Shown: positions 50,302 through 58,911, counted from the stretch's first letter. The stretch: 62,960 bases of DNA from Meiothermus hypogaeus (GCF_003574035.1 NZ_QWKY01000012.1:1-62960), one strand, 5' to 3'. Translations and numbers: made by a program. The notes: generated by a model not told the origin, from the letters alone.

Positions 50302-50910
50302 CTAACAACCCGCCTGTTCGGAGTCGGTGGGTTCGCCGACAGCAAGGTTGAGTCCGTTGTACTTTTTTTGGCAAGCCTCAATGCCCTCAATAGCCCAAGC
50401 TTGCGCAGCCTCGGCAGCGGTCTTGATTACCTTTTCCATCAATCGAGCCTGCGCTGGATGAAAACCGGACAGTACCCAGTTTGCACCCTCCTCGGGCGTG
50501 GGAGGTTTACCAATCCCTATTCGCAGGCGGTGGAAATTGCGGGTACCCAGGTGGGCTGCAATAGATTCCAAACCGTAGTTGCCGGCATTGCTGCCCCCCA
50601 CTTTGAAGCGCAACCTGCCCGGCGGCAAATCCAGTTCGTCGTGCACAACCAGTATTCGCTCAGGCGGAATCTTGTAAAACTGGGCCAGAGGTGCCACGGC
50701 TTCCCCGGTAGCGTTATAGAAAGTGGTGGGCTTGACCAGTAGACCTGAAACCCGCTCTCCGGAAGCCTTCAGAAACTCGATCTCAGCAATAAGGGCTTTG
50801 CCCTTGTGCCGGAAATCCGAAGCAAGCCGGTCGAGCACCCAAAACCCCACATTGTGCTTGGTTCGAGCGTACTGCAAACCCGGGTTTCCCTGTCCAACAA
50901 TCAGGAACAT
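50302..50910 (-). CDS. pth: Peptidyl-tRNA hydrolase
   Basis: 202 aa, releases peptides from prematurely dissociated peptidyl-tRNA. G-N-P-G start, the catalytic His in T-K-H-N-V-G-F and Asp in V-H-D-E-L-D-L-P-P-G are present. Located just downstream of rplY, the usual bacterial pairing. ATG 50910; 68 bp after the rplY stop. Confidence 0.96.
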   Translation of the reverse strand: MFLIVGQGNPGLQYARTKHNVGFWVLDRLASDFRHKGKALIAEIEFLKASGERVSGLLVKPTTFYNATGEAVAPLAQFYKIPPERILVVHDELDLPPGRLRFKVGGSNAGNYGLESIAAHLGTRNFHRLRIGIGKPPTPEEGANWVLSGFHPAQARLMEKVIKTAAEAAQAWAIEGIEACQKKYNGLNLAVGEPTDSEQAGC

Positions 50911-50978
50911 GTCTAAAATGTCGAGGGCCGAAAGCCGGGAAAACCGCAGCCTTCGGCCCCTGGCACCGGGTTATGGGC

Positions 50979-51599
50979 CTACTTCTCCTCTTCGGTCTTG
51001 CCCTTCTTGATGACTTCCACTTCGGCGGGGGTGGCTGCGGCCTGGGCGGCCAGCTTTTCTGCATCTTCGGGCGGTACAATCGCCACAACGGTATCGCGGG
51101 GGTTCATAGCCAGCTTGACGCCCTGGGGCAGGGTTAGCTCGTCGGCGTGGATGCTGTCGCCAATGCGCAGGTTGCTGACGTCAACCTCAATATAAGGCGG
51201 AATGGCCTTAGGCGAAACTTTGAGCTGGATGTCGTTGTTGACAAGCTGGAGCACACCCCCTTCACGCACGCCCTGGGCGGTACCGACAATCTTGACCGGA
51301 ATCCACATCTGTACAGGTTCATCCGAGAGGGCGTAGAAGTCTACATGGTCGGGGCGGCGACGGCGCTTGTCCAGGTTAACCTGGCGCACCAGGGTATCTA
51401 CAGTTTTGCCGTTCTCGAGCTCGAGGGTAATCACGTGGTGGATGCCTGCGGCCATGAAGACCTTGTTAAACTCCTTGAGATCCACCGCCACTTTGTAGTT
51501 TTCTTGCCGATTGTAGACCACACCGGGCAGTTTGCCGGCGTCGCGCAGTGCCGAAGGATTTTCATTCCCACGGCTTTGAGCTTTGATGCGGTATTCCAT
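50979..51599 (-). CDS. rplY: Ribosomal protein L25, long CTC form (TL5-like)
   Basis: 206 aa 5S rRNA-binding protein with an N-terminal L25 domain (about 1-90) and a C-terminal CTC/TL5 beta domain (about 95-180), ending in an Ala/Glu/Lys-rich tail. Matches Thermus TL5 architecture. ATG 51599 follows GGAGG closely (2 nt, tight spacing). The frame extends to 51662 but that part is unlike L25. Confidence 0.94.
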   Translation of the reverse strand: MEYRIKAQSRGNENPSALRDAGKLPGVVYNRQENYKVAVDLKEFNKVFMAAGIHHVITLELENGKTVDTLVRQVNLDKRRRRPDHVDFYALSDEPVQMWIPVKIVGTAQGVREGGVLQLVNNDIQLKVSPKAIPPYIEVDVSNLRIGDSIHADELTLPQGVKLAMNPRDTVVAIVPPEDAEKLAAQAAATPAEVEVIKKGKTEEEK

Positions 51600-52134
51600 T
51601 GCCTTCCTCCGAAACTTTCTCTTGGCTGCACATTGGCCAGTCCAGGATTTTGCTTTGGTCACACCACAGCATTCGTGTGGGGGTCAAAACACAAGCCTTC
51701 AAAGTGTACCATAACCCCTGGTCATTAGAAAAGCCGGATTTAGGGTAGTTGTGCCGCCATCAGTCGGGCTGTGGCCTGGTTCAGCAGGGCATGGCGGCTG
51801 CGTTTCAAGGCTTTGAGCAAGGCCTGACTTTATGATAAAAACAGAATACAGCTTTTTATAAGTGATACAAGAGGCCCTGTCCAGGGGTAGCAGCCCTACA
51901 TGGTTGGGCAGAAAATCAAGTTCTGAACGTTTTTATAAATGAAATGGTCAAGCCGGCTAGACAAAAGAGCAATTATGTTTTACTCTTAGCTTATCCGAGT
52001 TGGTACAAAACCAAACGGGGGAAGGAATCAAACGTAGACGAACTGAAGAACTGACCGCAACGCACGAACGAGCCGCCCGAAACACCAAGCCCCTAGCAGA
52101 AGCGCCCCCGTGGCGCAGACCGAAACGGAAGTGG
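51600..52134. other. Low-density, partly AT-rich region with a gene-tail remnant
   Basis: About 535 bp with no intact gene. At 51740-51829 the minus strand reads a 27-codon tail (A-L-L-K-A-L-K-R-S-R-H-A-L-L... ending L-P, TAA) that looks like a helical protein C-terminus without its upstream part. From about 51830 to 52000 base composition becomes AT-rich, unlike neighbours, suggesting a rearrangement or insertion junction. Confidence 0.4.
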
Positions 52135-52299
52135 ATGATGAAAAAGCTCAAGCTCCCCCTGTACCCCTATCTGGAAAGCATCTTTGGCTACCCCGTCGAT
52201 GCCCCCCAGGTGGTGTTCTACTGGGAACCCGAAAACGAAAAGCTGATGCACGACGATGGCCTCGAGGGCAGTACAGCCAACGCCAGGGCCTATCTGTAG
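52135..52299 (+). CDS. Small hypothetical protein upstream of SSB
   Basis: 54 aa (M-M-K-K-L-K-L-P-L-Y-P-Y-L...), not recognised. It is acidic toward the C-terminus with a V-F-Y-W-E-P-E segment and no membrane segment. A longer frame starts at TTG 52000 but the added part is Arg/Lys/Thr-rich and unconvincing. GGAAGTGG just upstream is a weak ribosome-binding site. It lies 146 bp before the SSB gene on the same strand. Confidence 0.45.
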   Translation: MMKKLKLPLYPYLESIFGYPVDAPQVVFYWEPENEKLMHDDGLEGSTANARAYL

Positions 52300-52445
52300 A
52301 AGCAGCGCAAGCTGAAGAAAGCAAGTTAAGCATCAAGGGTCAAGCGCCAGAAACCATTGCGGATAGGGCGCTGAACCACCAAACCCGACTTCAGAACCCC
52401 AAAAACTACCTGCAAAATCTGACCGTAACACACAAGGAGAAAAAC

Positions 52446-53183
52446 ATGCCCACCAACCTAGTCCTCATCAGCGGCGTCCTCAGCAAGCGCGAGCTTCGCT
52501 ATACCCCCAAAGGCACCCCGGTGCTCGAGGTCTCCCTCATCGGCAAGCGGGCCGTCGGCGAGAACCATCTCTTCTCCCGCGCCGACCTCACCTTCTATGG
52601 CAAGCTGGCCGAGCATTGGGCCGATCAACTGGCAGACGGACAAGCCTACCAGGCCATGGGCCGGCTGGTTTACGAGTCCTGGGAGGCAGACGGCGTAAAG
52701 GGCTCGCGCTTGCGCATTGTGGGCGAGGAACTCTTCAAGCTGGAAAACGCCGACGTGCGCGAGGAAGAAAAAGGCCCGGTGCTATACGGGGCCATGAACC
52801 GGGTGATTTTGTCGGGCGGCCTGACCGCCGACCCCGAGATTCGCCAGACCTCACTCAAAACCCCGGTGGCCAGGGCCAGCCTGGGCTTCTCGAGCTGGGA
52901 CGCTTCGGCAGGACAGGCCCGGAGCCACTATATCGAGCTGGAAGCCTGGCGCGACCTGGCGGTGCAGTTTGCCGATCTCAAGAAGGGTTCGCAGGTACTC
53001 CTGGAAGGCTCACTCAAAACCGAGGTCTGGGAAGACAAAGAAAGCAAAGCCAAGCGCTACAAGCGCCTTCTGGAAGTAGAGCGTGTGACCCCCCTAGCCC
53101 GCATCCGCAGCGCCGAGCGCAGCCCAGAAGAGCCCCCTATGGTCAAAGGCAACAAGGTAAAAACCAAGACCAAAGCCGCCTAG
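52446..53183 (+). CDS. ssb: Single-stranded DNA-binding protein, two OB folds
   Basis: 245 aa with two tandem OB domains (about 3-105: L-V-L-I-S-G-V-L-S-K-R-E-L-R-Y-T-P-K-G; about 122-222: N-R-V-I-L-S-G-G-L-T-A-D-P-E-I-R), the Deinococcus-Thermus SSB layout. It ends in a Lys-rich tail (K-V-K-T-K-T-K-A-A), not the acidic D-x-x-P-F protein-interaction tip of the housekeeping SSB. It is not next to rpsF/rpsR, so it is probably a second, specialised SSB paralogue. ATG 52446 has AAGGAG at 7 nt. Confidence 0.85.
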   Translation: MPTNLVLISGVLSKRELRYTPKGTPVLEVSLIGKRAVGENHLFSRADLTFYGKLAEHWADQLADGQAYQAMGRLVYESWEADGVKGSRLRIVGEELFKLENADVREEEKGPVLYGAMNRVILSGGLTADPEIRQTSLKTPVARASLGFSSWDASAGQARSHYIELEAWRDLAVQFADLKKGSQVLLEGSLKTEVWEDKESKAKRYKRLLEVERVTPLARIRSAERSPEEPPMVKGNKVKTKTKAA

Positions 53184-53220
53184 ATTGCTGCTACAGATGC
53201 ATCGCTGAGTCAAGGCCGTT

Positions 53221-53252
53221 GAGGCGCACAACCCGTGCGCCTCTATGTTTTC
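53221..53252 (+). terminator. Rho-independent terminator of ssb
   Basis: GAGGCGCAC / GTGCGCCTC 9-bp stem, loop AACCC, then TATGTTTTC. Confidence 0.8.
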
Positions 53253-53339
53253 TTGCGGACGGCTTAACGGTGAAATCTATCCGCGATGATTCAAAGTTGC
53301 TCAAGTAGTTTGCCTTTAGAAAAAGGAGGGGGTGTGGGG

Positions 53340-53690
53340 GAGCTATAATCCCCCAGTTTTCAAACCGGGGATACATGGACTCCCCCACGTGCTCCGAGGG
53401 AGCACACAGCATGGTGAGCGGTGGATGTGTTGTACAATCTCCTTGGGGACAGCGTTCCCCGCGCACCTTGAAACTTGGAGTAGGGGGTTCCATCGGGTAG
53501 TCCGATGGGTAAAACTCCAAACGAACACCCGTGGCAGAGCTAGAAGCATTGCGCTCGCCTGCCGATACGGAGTCAAGGTTCTTTCTGGGCTCGGACGGAG
53601 CCTTCGGGGATGGGCGCTGTGCAAACAGTTCCATCATGCCCGAGAAGCCCTGCTCTTCAGAGTGGGGAGTCGTCACCGGGGGTTTCAACC
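53340..53690 (+). ncRNA. Hairpin-rich non-coding segment (possible omega-RNA-like RNA or IS200/IS605-type remnant)
   Basis: Five hairpins lie in a row: ATCCCC/GGGGAT (53348-53372); GGGGA/TCCCC (53445-53460); a two-level stem TTGGAGT/ACTCCAA enclosing CCATCGG/CCGATGG (53475-53520); GGCTC/GAGCC (53590-53604); and CCCTGCTCT/AGAGTGGGG (53648-53667). The last is followed by GGAGTCGTCAC, which resembles IS200/IS605-type right ends. No intact TnpB, IscB or TnpA frame is present. Strand is inferred from the right-end-like hairpin. It could be a non-autonomous element, an omega-RNA relic, or an unrelated structured RNA. Confidence 0.4.
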
Positions 53691-53773
53691 ATCACCCTTC
53701 ATAAGCCATATTGCGCTTTCGGCTCATACCCCCACCCAGTCGGGCATCTGCGCTGGAGCAGAACAGCTCAACT

Positions 53774-55348
53774 TCAGTCCAGTCGCTCGTAAGCGGGCAG
53801 GGTCAGGAACTCCTTGAACTCGGGTTGCAACACCAGTTCGTCCAGGAGCTGTGCGGCTTGCTCGAGGTTCTTCATGCCTGCTAGCTTGGCCATCTCTTCC
53901 TGCTTGAGCTGTGTATACAACTCCGGGGTGAAGGTACGCCCGTCCTCTAGTTTTGCCCCCTTGCGCAGCCACTGCCACAGTTGCGAACGAGAAATTTCGG
54001 CGGTAGCGGCGTCTTCCATCAGGTTGAAAATAGCCACTGCCCCGCTCCCGCCCAGCCAGGCCGCCATGTACTGAAGCTCCACGCTGATGTTGTTGCGAAT
54101 CCCGGCCTCGGTGATCTTGCCGCCTGGCACATTGAAGTCAATCAGGTGCTCGGACTTGATCTTGCCATCCACGTCCTCGCGCAGGCGGTCTTTCTGGTTG
54201 GACCTGTCACCCAGCACCTTATCGAAAACTGCCAGGGCCACCGGCACCAGATCGGGGTGGGCCACCCAGGTGCCATCGAAGCCATCGCCCGATTCGCGTT
54301 CTTTGTCCCTGGTGACCTGCTCGATGGCCCTGGCGTTGACCTCGGGGTCTTTGCGGCTGGGGATGAAGGCTGACATACCCCCAATGGCGTGGGCGCCGCG
54401 CTTATGGCAGGTGCGTACCAGCAGCTCGGTGTAGGCCCGCATGAAGGGCACCGTCATGGTGACCTGGGCCCGGTCGGGGAAGAGTACCTCGTGGGTGGCA
54501 AACTTTTTGATGCAGCTAAAGATGTAGTCCCAGCGCCCGGCATTAAGACCGGCGGCGTGCTCGCGCAGTTCGTAGAGGATTTCCTCCATCTCGAAGGCGG
54601 CCAGGATGGTCTCGATCAGTACCGTGGCCCGGATGGTGCCCTGAGGAATGCCCAGGTAGCTCTGGGCAAACTTGAAGACATCGTTCCAAAGGCGGGCCTC
54701 GAGGTGGCTCTCGAGCTTGGGCAGATAGAAGTAGGGCCCGCTACCCCGCCGCAGTAGCTCGTGGGCGTTGTGGAAAAAGTACAGTCCGAAGTCGAACAGG
54801 CTCCCCGACATGGGTTCGCCATCCACCAGCACGTGTCGCTCCACCAGGTGCCAGCCCCTAGGGCGCACCAGCAAGGTAGCGATTTTCTCGCCCAGCTTGT
54901 ATTCCTTTTCCGGCGTGCTCAGGCTAATGGTGCGGCGCACCGCATCCATCAGGTTCTGCTGGCCCTGCACCACGTTCTCCCAGGTCGGCGAAAGGGAGTC
55001 CTCGCAGTCGGCCATGAAGACCTTAGCCCCCGAGTTGAGGGCGTTGATCATCATCTTGCGTTCGGTGGGGCCGGTAATTTCAACCCGGCGGTCGTTGAGG
55101 TCGGGCGGAGCAGGCGCCACTTTCCAATCGCCTTCGCGCATGAAGCGGGTATGAGGTAAGAAACCCGGTTTCTCGCCTGCCTCGATGCGCCTGGCAACTT
55201 CGGCGCGGCGCTGCAGCAAACCTTTACGAACCGCGTTAAATTCACGCTGGAGTCCGGCTATAAAGGCCAGGGCCTCTGGGGTCAGCACGGTATTGGAGGC
55301 GGGAAGTTTGGGGCCGATAATCTGTACACCTTGGGGCATCTCGCTCAT
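53774..55348 (-). CDS. aceB: Malate synthase A
   Basis: 524 aa, condenses glyoxylate and acetyl-CoA to malate in the glyoxylate shunt. [12 protein letters not shown] (about 110-121), [17 protein letters not shown] and G-G-M-S-A-F-I-P form the family pattern. Length is normal for isoform A. ATG 55348 has CAGGAGA at 5-8 nt. Divergent from iclR. Isocitrate lyase is not in the window. Confidence 0.96.
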   Translation of the reverse strand: MSEMPQGVQIIGPKLPASNTVLTPEALAFIAGLQREFNAVRKGLLQRRAEVARRIEAGEKPGFLPHTRFMREGDWKVAPAPPDLNDRRVEITGPTERKMMINALNSGAKVFMADCEDSLSPTWENVVQGQQNLMDAVRRTISLSTPEKEYKLGEKIATLLVRPRGWHLVERHVLVDGEPMSGSLFDFGLYFFHNAHELLRRGSGPYFYLPKLESHLEARLWNDVFKFAQSYLGIPQGTIRATVLIETILAAFEMEEILYELREHAAGLNAGRWDYIFSCIKKFATHEVLFPDRAQVTMTVPFMRAYTELLVRTCHKRGAHAIGGMSAFIPSRKDPEVNARAIEQVTRDKERESGDGFDGTWVAHPDLVPVALAVFDKVLGDRSNQKDRLREDVDGKIKSEHLIDFNVPGGKITEAGIRNNISVELQYMAAWLGGSGAVAIFNLMEDAATAEISRSQLWQWLRKGAKLEDGRTFTPELYTQLKQEEMAKLAGMKNLEQAAQLLDELVLQPEFKEFLTLPAYERLD

Positions 55349-55412
55349 TGGGGTCTCCTGATAAGGGGTAAGGTGAACGGGGCACAGAACTCCCTGCCCC
55401 TTTCCAAGCCCA

Positions 55413-55442
55413 AGCCTAGCCCCTGGAAAATGAGTTTGTCAA
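55413..55442 (-). promoter_or_regulatory. Promoter of aceB
   Basis: TTGACA (55442-55437), 18-nt spacer and TAGGCT (55418-55413) on the minus strand. The -35 lies 5 bp from the putative IclR operator. Confidence 0.65.
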
Positions 55443-55447
55443 CCAGT

Positions 55448-55479
55448 GAGATTATTTTGCATCTATTGAAAATTATCTC
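55448..55479. promoter_or_regulatory. Putative IclR operator (inverted repeat)
   Basis: GAGATTATTTT and AAAATTATCTC form an 11-bp inverted repeat with one mismatch around a 10-bp spacer. It overlaps the iclR -35 hexamer and abuts the aceB promoter, so one site could repress both genes. Confidence 0.6.
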
Positions 55480-55494
55480 CCACTATCCTAAGCT
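55466..55494 (+). promoter_or_regulatory. Leaderless promoter of iclR
   Basis: TTGAAA (55466-55471), 17-nt spacer, TAAGCT (55489-55494), 6 nt before the ATG. Confidence 0.7.
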
Positions 55495-55500
55495 AAAGTC

Positions 55501-56298
55501 ATGGAAACCAAGCGTCGCCCAGGGCGCAGCCGCTCTACCGAAGTAAGCGAGGTACGTACCCTCGAGCGCGGCCTGCACCTGCTGGAGGTGTTGTCCGAGG
55601 CCGAGACCCTCTCCCTCTCGGAACTCGCCCGTAAAACCGACCTCTCCCCCAGCACCGCTTACCGGCTCCTGGAAACCCTGCGCCGCAGGGGCTTTGCCGA
55701 CTGGGACGAAGCCAAAGGCCTGTGGAAGGTGGGCCTGCGGGCCTACCAGGTGGGCTCGGCCTTTCTCACCCGGGGCGGGCTGATCGAGGCGGCCACCCCG
55801 GAGATGGAAAAACTGGTAGACGAACTCAACGAGACCGTCAACTTAGCGGTACTGGACGGCCACGAGGTCATCTACATCGCTCAGGTAGAAGGACGGCAGC
55901 TCATCCGCATGTTTACCCGCATCGGGGCCCGAGCTCCCATCTACTGCACCGGGGTGGGCAAGGCGCTGTTACTGGAGCACAGCGAGACCGAGGTACGGCG
56001 CATTGTGGGCGCAGGACCATTCAAGCCCTACACCACCAAGACCATAACTACCCTCGAGCATTTCTTGCAAACCCTGCAAGAAGCCCGCCAACGCCGCTAC
56101 GTGCTCGACGACGAAGAGCGCGAGGACGGGGTGCGCTGCATCGCTGCCCCCATCCACGACAACCGGGGTAAGGTGGTGGCCTCGATGTCGCTCTCGGCCC
56201 CCGCAACCCGCATCCCCGACGAGCGGCTCAGCGAGCTGGGCGCTCGAGTACGCCAGGCAGCCGACGCGGTCTCGGCACGGCTGGGCTGGTCGGCGTAG
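55501..56298 (+). CDS. IclR-family transcriptional regulator
   Basis: 265 aa: N-terminal winged helix-turn-helix (about 17-75: L-S-E-L-A-R-K-T-D-L-S-P-S-T-A-Y-R-L-L-E-T-L) and C-terminal GAF-like effector domain (about 90-260, with G-K-A-L-L). Divergence from aceB and the shared inverted repeat make it the probable regulator of malate synthase, as IclR is for aceBAK in enterobacteria; the effector may be glyoxylate or a similar acid. Promoter is leaderless. Confidence 0.92.
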   Translation: METKRRPGRSRSTEVSEVRTLERGLHLLEVLSEAETLSLSELARKTDLSPSTAYRLLETLRRRGFADWDEAKGLWKVGLRAYQVGSAFLTRGGLIEAATPEMEKLVDELNETVNLAVLDGHEVIYIAQVEGRQLIRMFTRIGARAPIYCTGVGKALLLEHSETEVRRIVGAGPFKPYTTKTITTLEHFLQTLQEARQRRYVLDDEEREDGVRCIAAPIHDNRGKVVASMSLSAPATRIPDERLSELGARVRQAADAVSARLGWSA

Positions 56299-56308
56299 TG
56301 GGCAGGCC

Positions 56309-57358
56309 TCAGGTCACCGGCTCTACCTGTACCCGAATCGCCTCGAGGCTCAACCCCACTCGCACCACACTAAAGCGCTCTCCAGGCGCCGAAGGGCCGT
56401 CGTAGCCCATCGTTTGAGGGGTTTTGTAGAAACGCACCCGAACACCCAGGGCGCTGAAGCCATCCTCCGGGCTGGCTCGAAACGATAACCCGGTGGCCGC
56501 CTGATCGGCGCTCTGCACCAGGCGGGTCAGCGTCCAGGATAAGGCATACGGCGCAAAGATATCGGTGCTCATAAGGTTTTTCAGTTCCGGGTCAGGCATC
56601 TGGATGGGGCTGCGGCTGGGGTGTATCTGGAATTGCCCCAGGGCCAAGTCGTAGCGGTCCCCTTGGGCCAGCAAACTCACCTGCCAGCCAGCCAGGGTGC
56701 GCTCGAGGAAAGCCACGTAACTTTCGCCCGCAACCTCCCAGGGGCCCTGCTTCGGCATCACCAGCGCGGTGTTTTCGTCCACACCCACGCCGAGCCCTAC
56801 CCCGGCTTGCTCCATCGCCCACATTAGCCGCCCAAAGCGCCCCCAGGCCAGAAAATGTTGGTCTACCTGCAGGTTTTTGACCAACCCCAACCCAGGCTGC
56901 AAGGAAAGCGTCTCTCCGTCGCCCAAGCAGGTGTCCAGGCTCTGGCCCCCGGCAATCATCGGGTCGGCCATTGCCGCTGTGCCGGCACTGCTACCAGCCA
57001 CCCCGGCTCCTTCTGCAAACTGACGCCTCAATAGCGCCAGGACAGGGGTTCCCAGCAAAGCCCGGGTAATCTGGCGTTGATCCCCCCCAGCAAAGAAAAA
57101 CCCCGAGCAGCTTTGCACTTGCGAGCGCACAGCAGGGTCGTAGGCGAGGATACCGGCATTTTCAACCGTGATGCCAATGTGTTGGGGATCAAAGCCCTGT
57201 GACCTGAACAGGGCAGCATTCACTTCCCAGCTTTGGGCCGGGTTGCTGCTGGCGGTGGTAAAGATGCCGATGCGGGGACCGCAGTGCTCGAGGATTTTCG
57301 CAAATACCGCTTTGTTATCGGGCTGAAGTGCCCCACCCACCAAAATAAGCGTACCCAT
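56309..57358 (-). CDS. Cyanophycinase-like S51 peptidase
   Basis: 349 aa. The nucleophile region G-S-S-A-G-T-A-A-M (about 122-130) and F-F-A-G-G-D-Q-R-Q-I-T (about 88-98) match cyanophycinase, which cleaves multi-L-arginyl-poly-L-aspartate to beta-Asp-Arg; V-D-E-N-T-A-L follows. C-terminal about 90 residues are an added beta-rich part. No cyanophycin synthetase is in the window. It lies 52 bp downstream of speD in the same direction, suggesting a link of Arg release with polyamine synthesis. ATG 57358. Confidence 0.85.
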   Translation of the reverse strand: MGTLILVGGALQPDNKAVFAKILEHCGPRIGIFTTASSNPAQSWEVNAALFRSQGFDPQHIGITVENAGILAYDPAVRSQVQSCSGFFFAGGDQRQITRALLGTPVLALLRRQFAEGAGVAGSSAGTAAMADPMIAGGQSLDTCLGDGETLSLQPGLGLVKNLQVDQHFLAWGRFGRLMWAMEQAGVGLGVGVDENTALVMPKQGPWEVAGESYVAFLERTLAGWQVSLLAQGDRYDLALGQFQIHPSRSPIQMPDPELKNLMSTDIFAPYALSWTLTRLVQSADQAATGLSFRASPEDGFSALGVRVRFYKTPQTMGYDGPSAPGERFSVVRVGLSLEAIRVQVEPVT

Positions 57359-57410
57359 AAAAAACCGGGGCTCTTCCCGGCCTTAGTTTACCGATGTTGG
57401 AAACCCCCAG

Positions 57411-57851
57411 CTATCCAATACGGGCTTCCACATACTCCCGCTCGCCTGCCACAATTTTCCGAGCGAGTTCGATGTCTTTGGGGTACTCTTTGCCCCGATT
57501 GATCAAGTAGGTCTCGTAGCGCCCAATTTCGAAGTGTTCAACCACTTGCCTGAGGGCCTTGCCCAGGTCAAACTCCTTGCAGGAAAAAATATCCACGCTG
57601 ATAAAACGCTGGCTGGGGAAGGTATGAATGGCGATGTGGCTTTCGGCGATAATCACCACCCCCGTAATCCCTTCCGCCTGGCCTGGCATGGCTGGATAGC
57701 GCTGCACTACCGGCGGCAGCACCTTGGTCATCTCCATCTCTTCGGGCAGCTGATCAAGTACCTGACGAATCAGCTCGAAGTCGGCCAGTTTTTCTGCATT
57801 TGCGTGGTAGCCGTCTATCATCAGGTGCGGGCCAAAACCGAACAGTTCCAA
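57411..57851 (-). CDS. speD: S-adenosylmethionine decarboxylase proenzyme
   Basis: 146 aa, pyruvoyl-dependent enzyme making decarboxylated SAM for polyamines. Self-cleavage site is at A-E-S-H-I-A-I-H-T (Ser becomes pyruvoyl), and the P-x-x-x-F-I-S-V-D-I-F-S-C element with its catalytic Cys follows. The start is uncertain: TTG 57851, 8 nt behind GGAGG, puts G-P-H-L-M-I-D-G-Y at the usual N-terminal position; GTG 57887 or the frame start at 57935 would add non-conserved residues. It probably forms an operon with the cyanophycinase. Confidence 0.88.
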   Translation of the reverse strand: MELFGFGPHLMIDGYHANAEKLADFELIRQVLDQLPEEMEMTKVLPPVVQRYPAMPGQAEGITGVVIIAESHIAIHTFPSQRFISVDIFSCKEFDLGKALRQVVEHFEIGRYETYLINRGKEYPKDIELARKIVAGEREYVEARIG

Positions 57852-58051
57852 CCTCGTAACCTCCAAAAGCTTGCGGCTTTCAAGCACCAGGCTCTGCCCC
57901 CATGCCTTGTCCGCAGCCCTCTGCTGGACGGCCACCCAAGGGTCGTCCTCAACAGCCCATCATTATGGGCCCCTGGGGGGAAGGTGTCAACCAATGGAGG
58001 GAAAAACCGTTCTGTACAAAAAATCGGCGCGTTTCGTAGCAAGTAGATTGG

Positions 58052-58064
58052 AATAACTGTTATT
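58052..58064. promoter_or_regulatory. 13-bp palindrome upstream of sdhC
   Basis: AATAAC-T-GTTATT is a perfect inverted repeat in the region between divergent speD and sdh, about 70 bp upstream of the sdh -10 box (TATAGT, 58132-58137). It could be an operator for either transcript. Confidence 0.4.
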
Positions 58065-58146
58065 AATTACACCAGTCCTCTCCAAGAGCCAATGTGTGCC
58101 TCTTTAGTATCCATACCTGCCCTAAAGCGGGTATAGTCTAGGGGAA

Positions 58147-58899
58147 ATGAGCACCAAACCTGTGACAGGTACTGAAAAACGGTTAACAGATCGGCAAGAC
58201 AACTGGTGGATCGAGCCCCTCTTTACAGTCTTGAGCCTGGGCATATTTGGGTTATATGCCATGTGGGTGGCCTGGAATCGCCAGCACTACGAGTTTGGAC
58301 CCTACATATCGCCCTTCTACTCGATTCCCATTCCGGGAGTGCATGCCCGCGACCTGGATTGGCTGGCGATTTCACCCGCTTTCCTGGTGCTGTGGATTCC
58401 GCTGGGCTTCCGTGCCACTTGCTACTACTACCGCAAAGCCTATTACCGAGCTTTCTTCTGGGATCCACCGGCTTGTGCGGTTCCTGAGCTGCGCAAATCG
58501 TATGGCGGGGAACGGGCCTTCCCTTTTGTGCTCAACAACCTGCACCGCTACTTCTGGTATCTCTCCATTCCGGTCATGATTTTCCTCTGGTATGAAGCCA
58601 TCAAAGCCTTCTTCTTCAGCGATGGTTTCGGCATTGGGGTAGGCAGTCTAATCATGCTGGCCAACGTAATTCTGCTCTCTTACTACACCTTCTCCTGCCA
58701 TGCCTGGCGGCATATCGCCGGAGGCTGCCTTAACTGCATGTCCAAGCACAAAACCCGTTACAACCTGTGGCAGCGTATCACCCGTATCAACGAGAGCCAC
58801 GGGTTCTGGGCTGTAATCAGCATGTTTTCGGTGTGGTTTACCGATGTCTACATTCGCCTGTGCTCCATGGGCACCATCACCGATTTCCGCTTTTTCTAA
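58147..58899 (+). CDS. sdhC: Succinate dehydrogenase membrane anchor subunit (Sdh1-type)
   Basis: 250 aa with about five membrane segments. Y-I-S-P-F-Y-S near residue 54 and the Cys/His-rich C-H-A-W-R-H-I-A-G-G-C-L-N-C segment (about 183-200) resemble the anchor of mycobacterial Sdh1-type complexes, in which a membrane-embedded Rieske-like [2Fe-2S] cluster has been reported; heme-type SdhC/SdhD patterns are not seen. It is first in sdhC-A-B, 12 bp before sdhA. ATG 58147 follows AGGGGA and TATAGT. Confidence 0.82.
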   Translation: MSTKPVTGTEKRLTDRQDNWWIEPLFTVLSLGIFGLYAMWVAWNRQHYEFGPYISPFYSIPIPGVHARDLDWLAISPAFLVLWIPLGFRATCYYYRKAYYRAFFWDPPACAVPELRKSYGGERAFPFVLNNLHRYFWYLSIPVMIFLWYEAIKAFFFSDGFGIGVGSLIMLANVILLSYYTFSCHAWRHIAGGCLNCMSKHKTRYNLWQRITRINESHGFWAVISMFSVWFTDVYIRLCSMGTITDFRFF

Positions 58900-58911
58900 A
58901 GGAGCCAGATC

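Noticed and set aside
52110-52445. N-terminal extension of the SSB frame to 52110
   Set aside because: The extension overlaps the small ORF, lacks OB-fold sequence and a good ribosome-binding site, while ATG 52446 has AAGGAG at 7 nt.
53191-53688. 165-aa minus-strand ORF between ssb and aceB
   Set aside because: It has no recognisable features and covers the ssb terminator and several hairpins; treated as a chance frame.
53332-53817. 161-aa plus-strand ORF across the hairpin-rich region, considered as a TnpB C-terminus
   Set aside because: No zinc-finger C-x-x-C pairs or RuvC Asp/Glu motifs can be read, and the frame runs antisense into aceB; the non-coding structured interpretation fits better.
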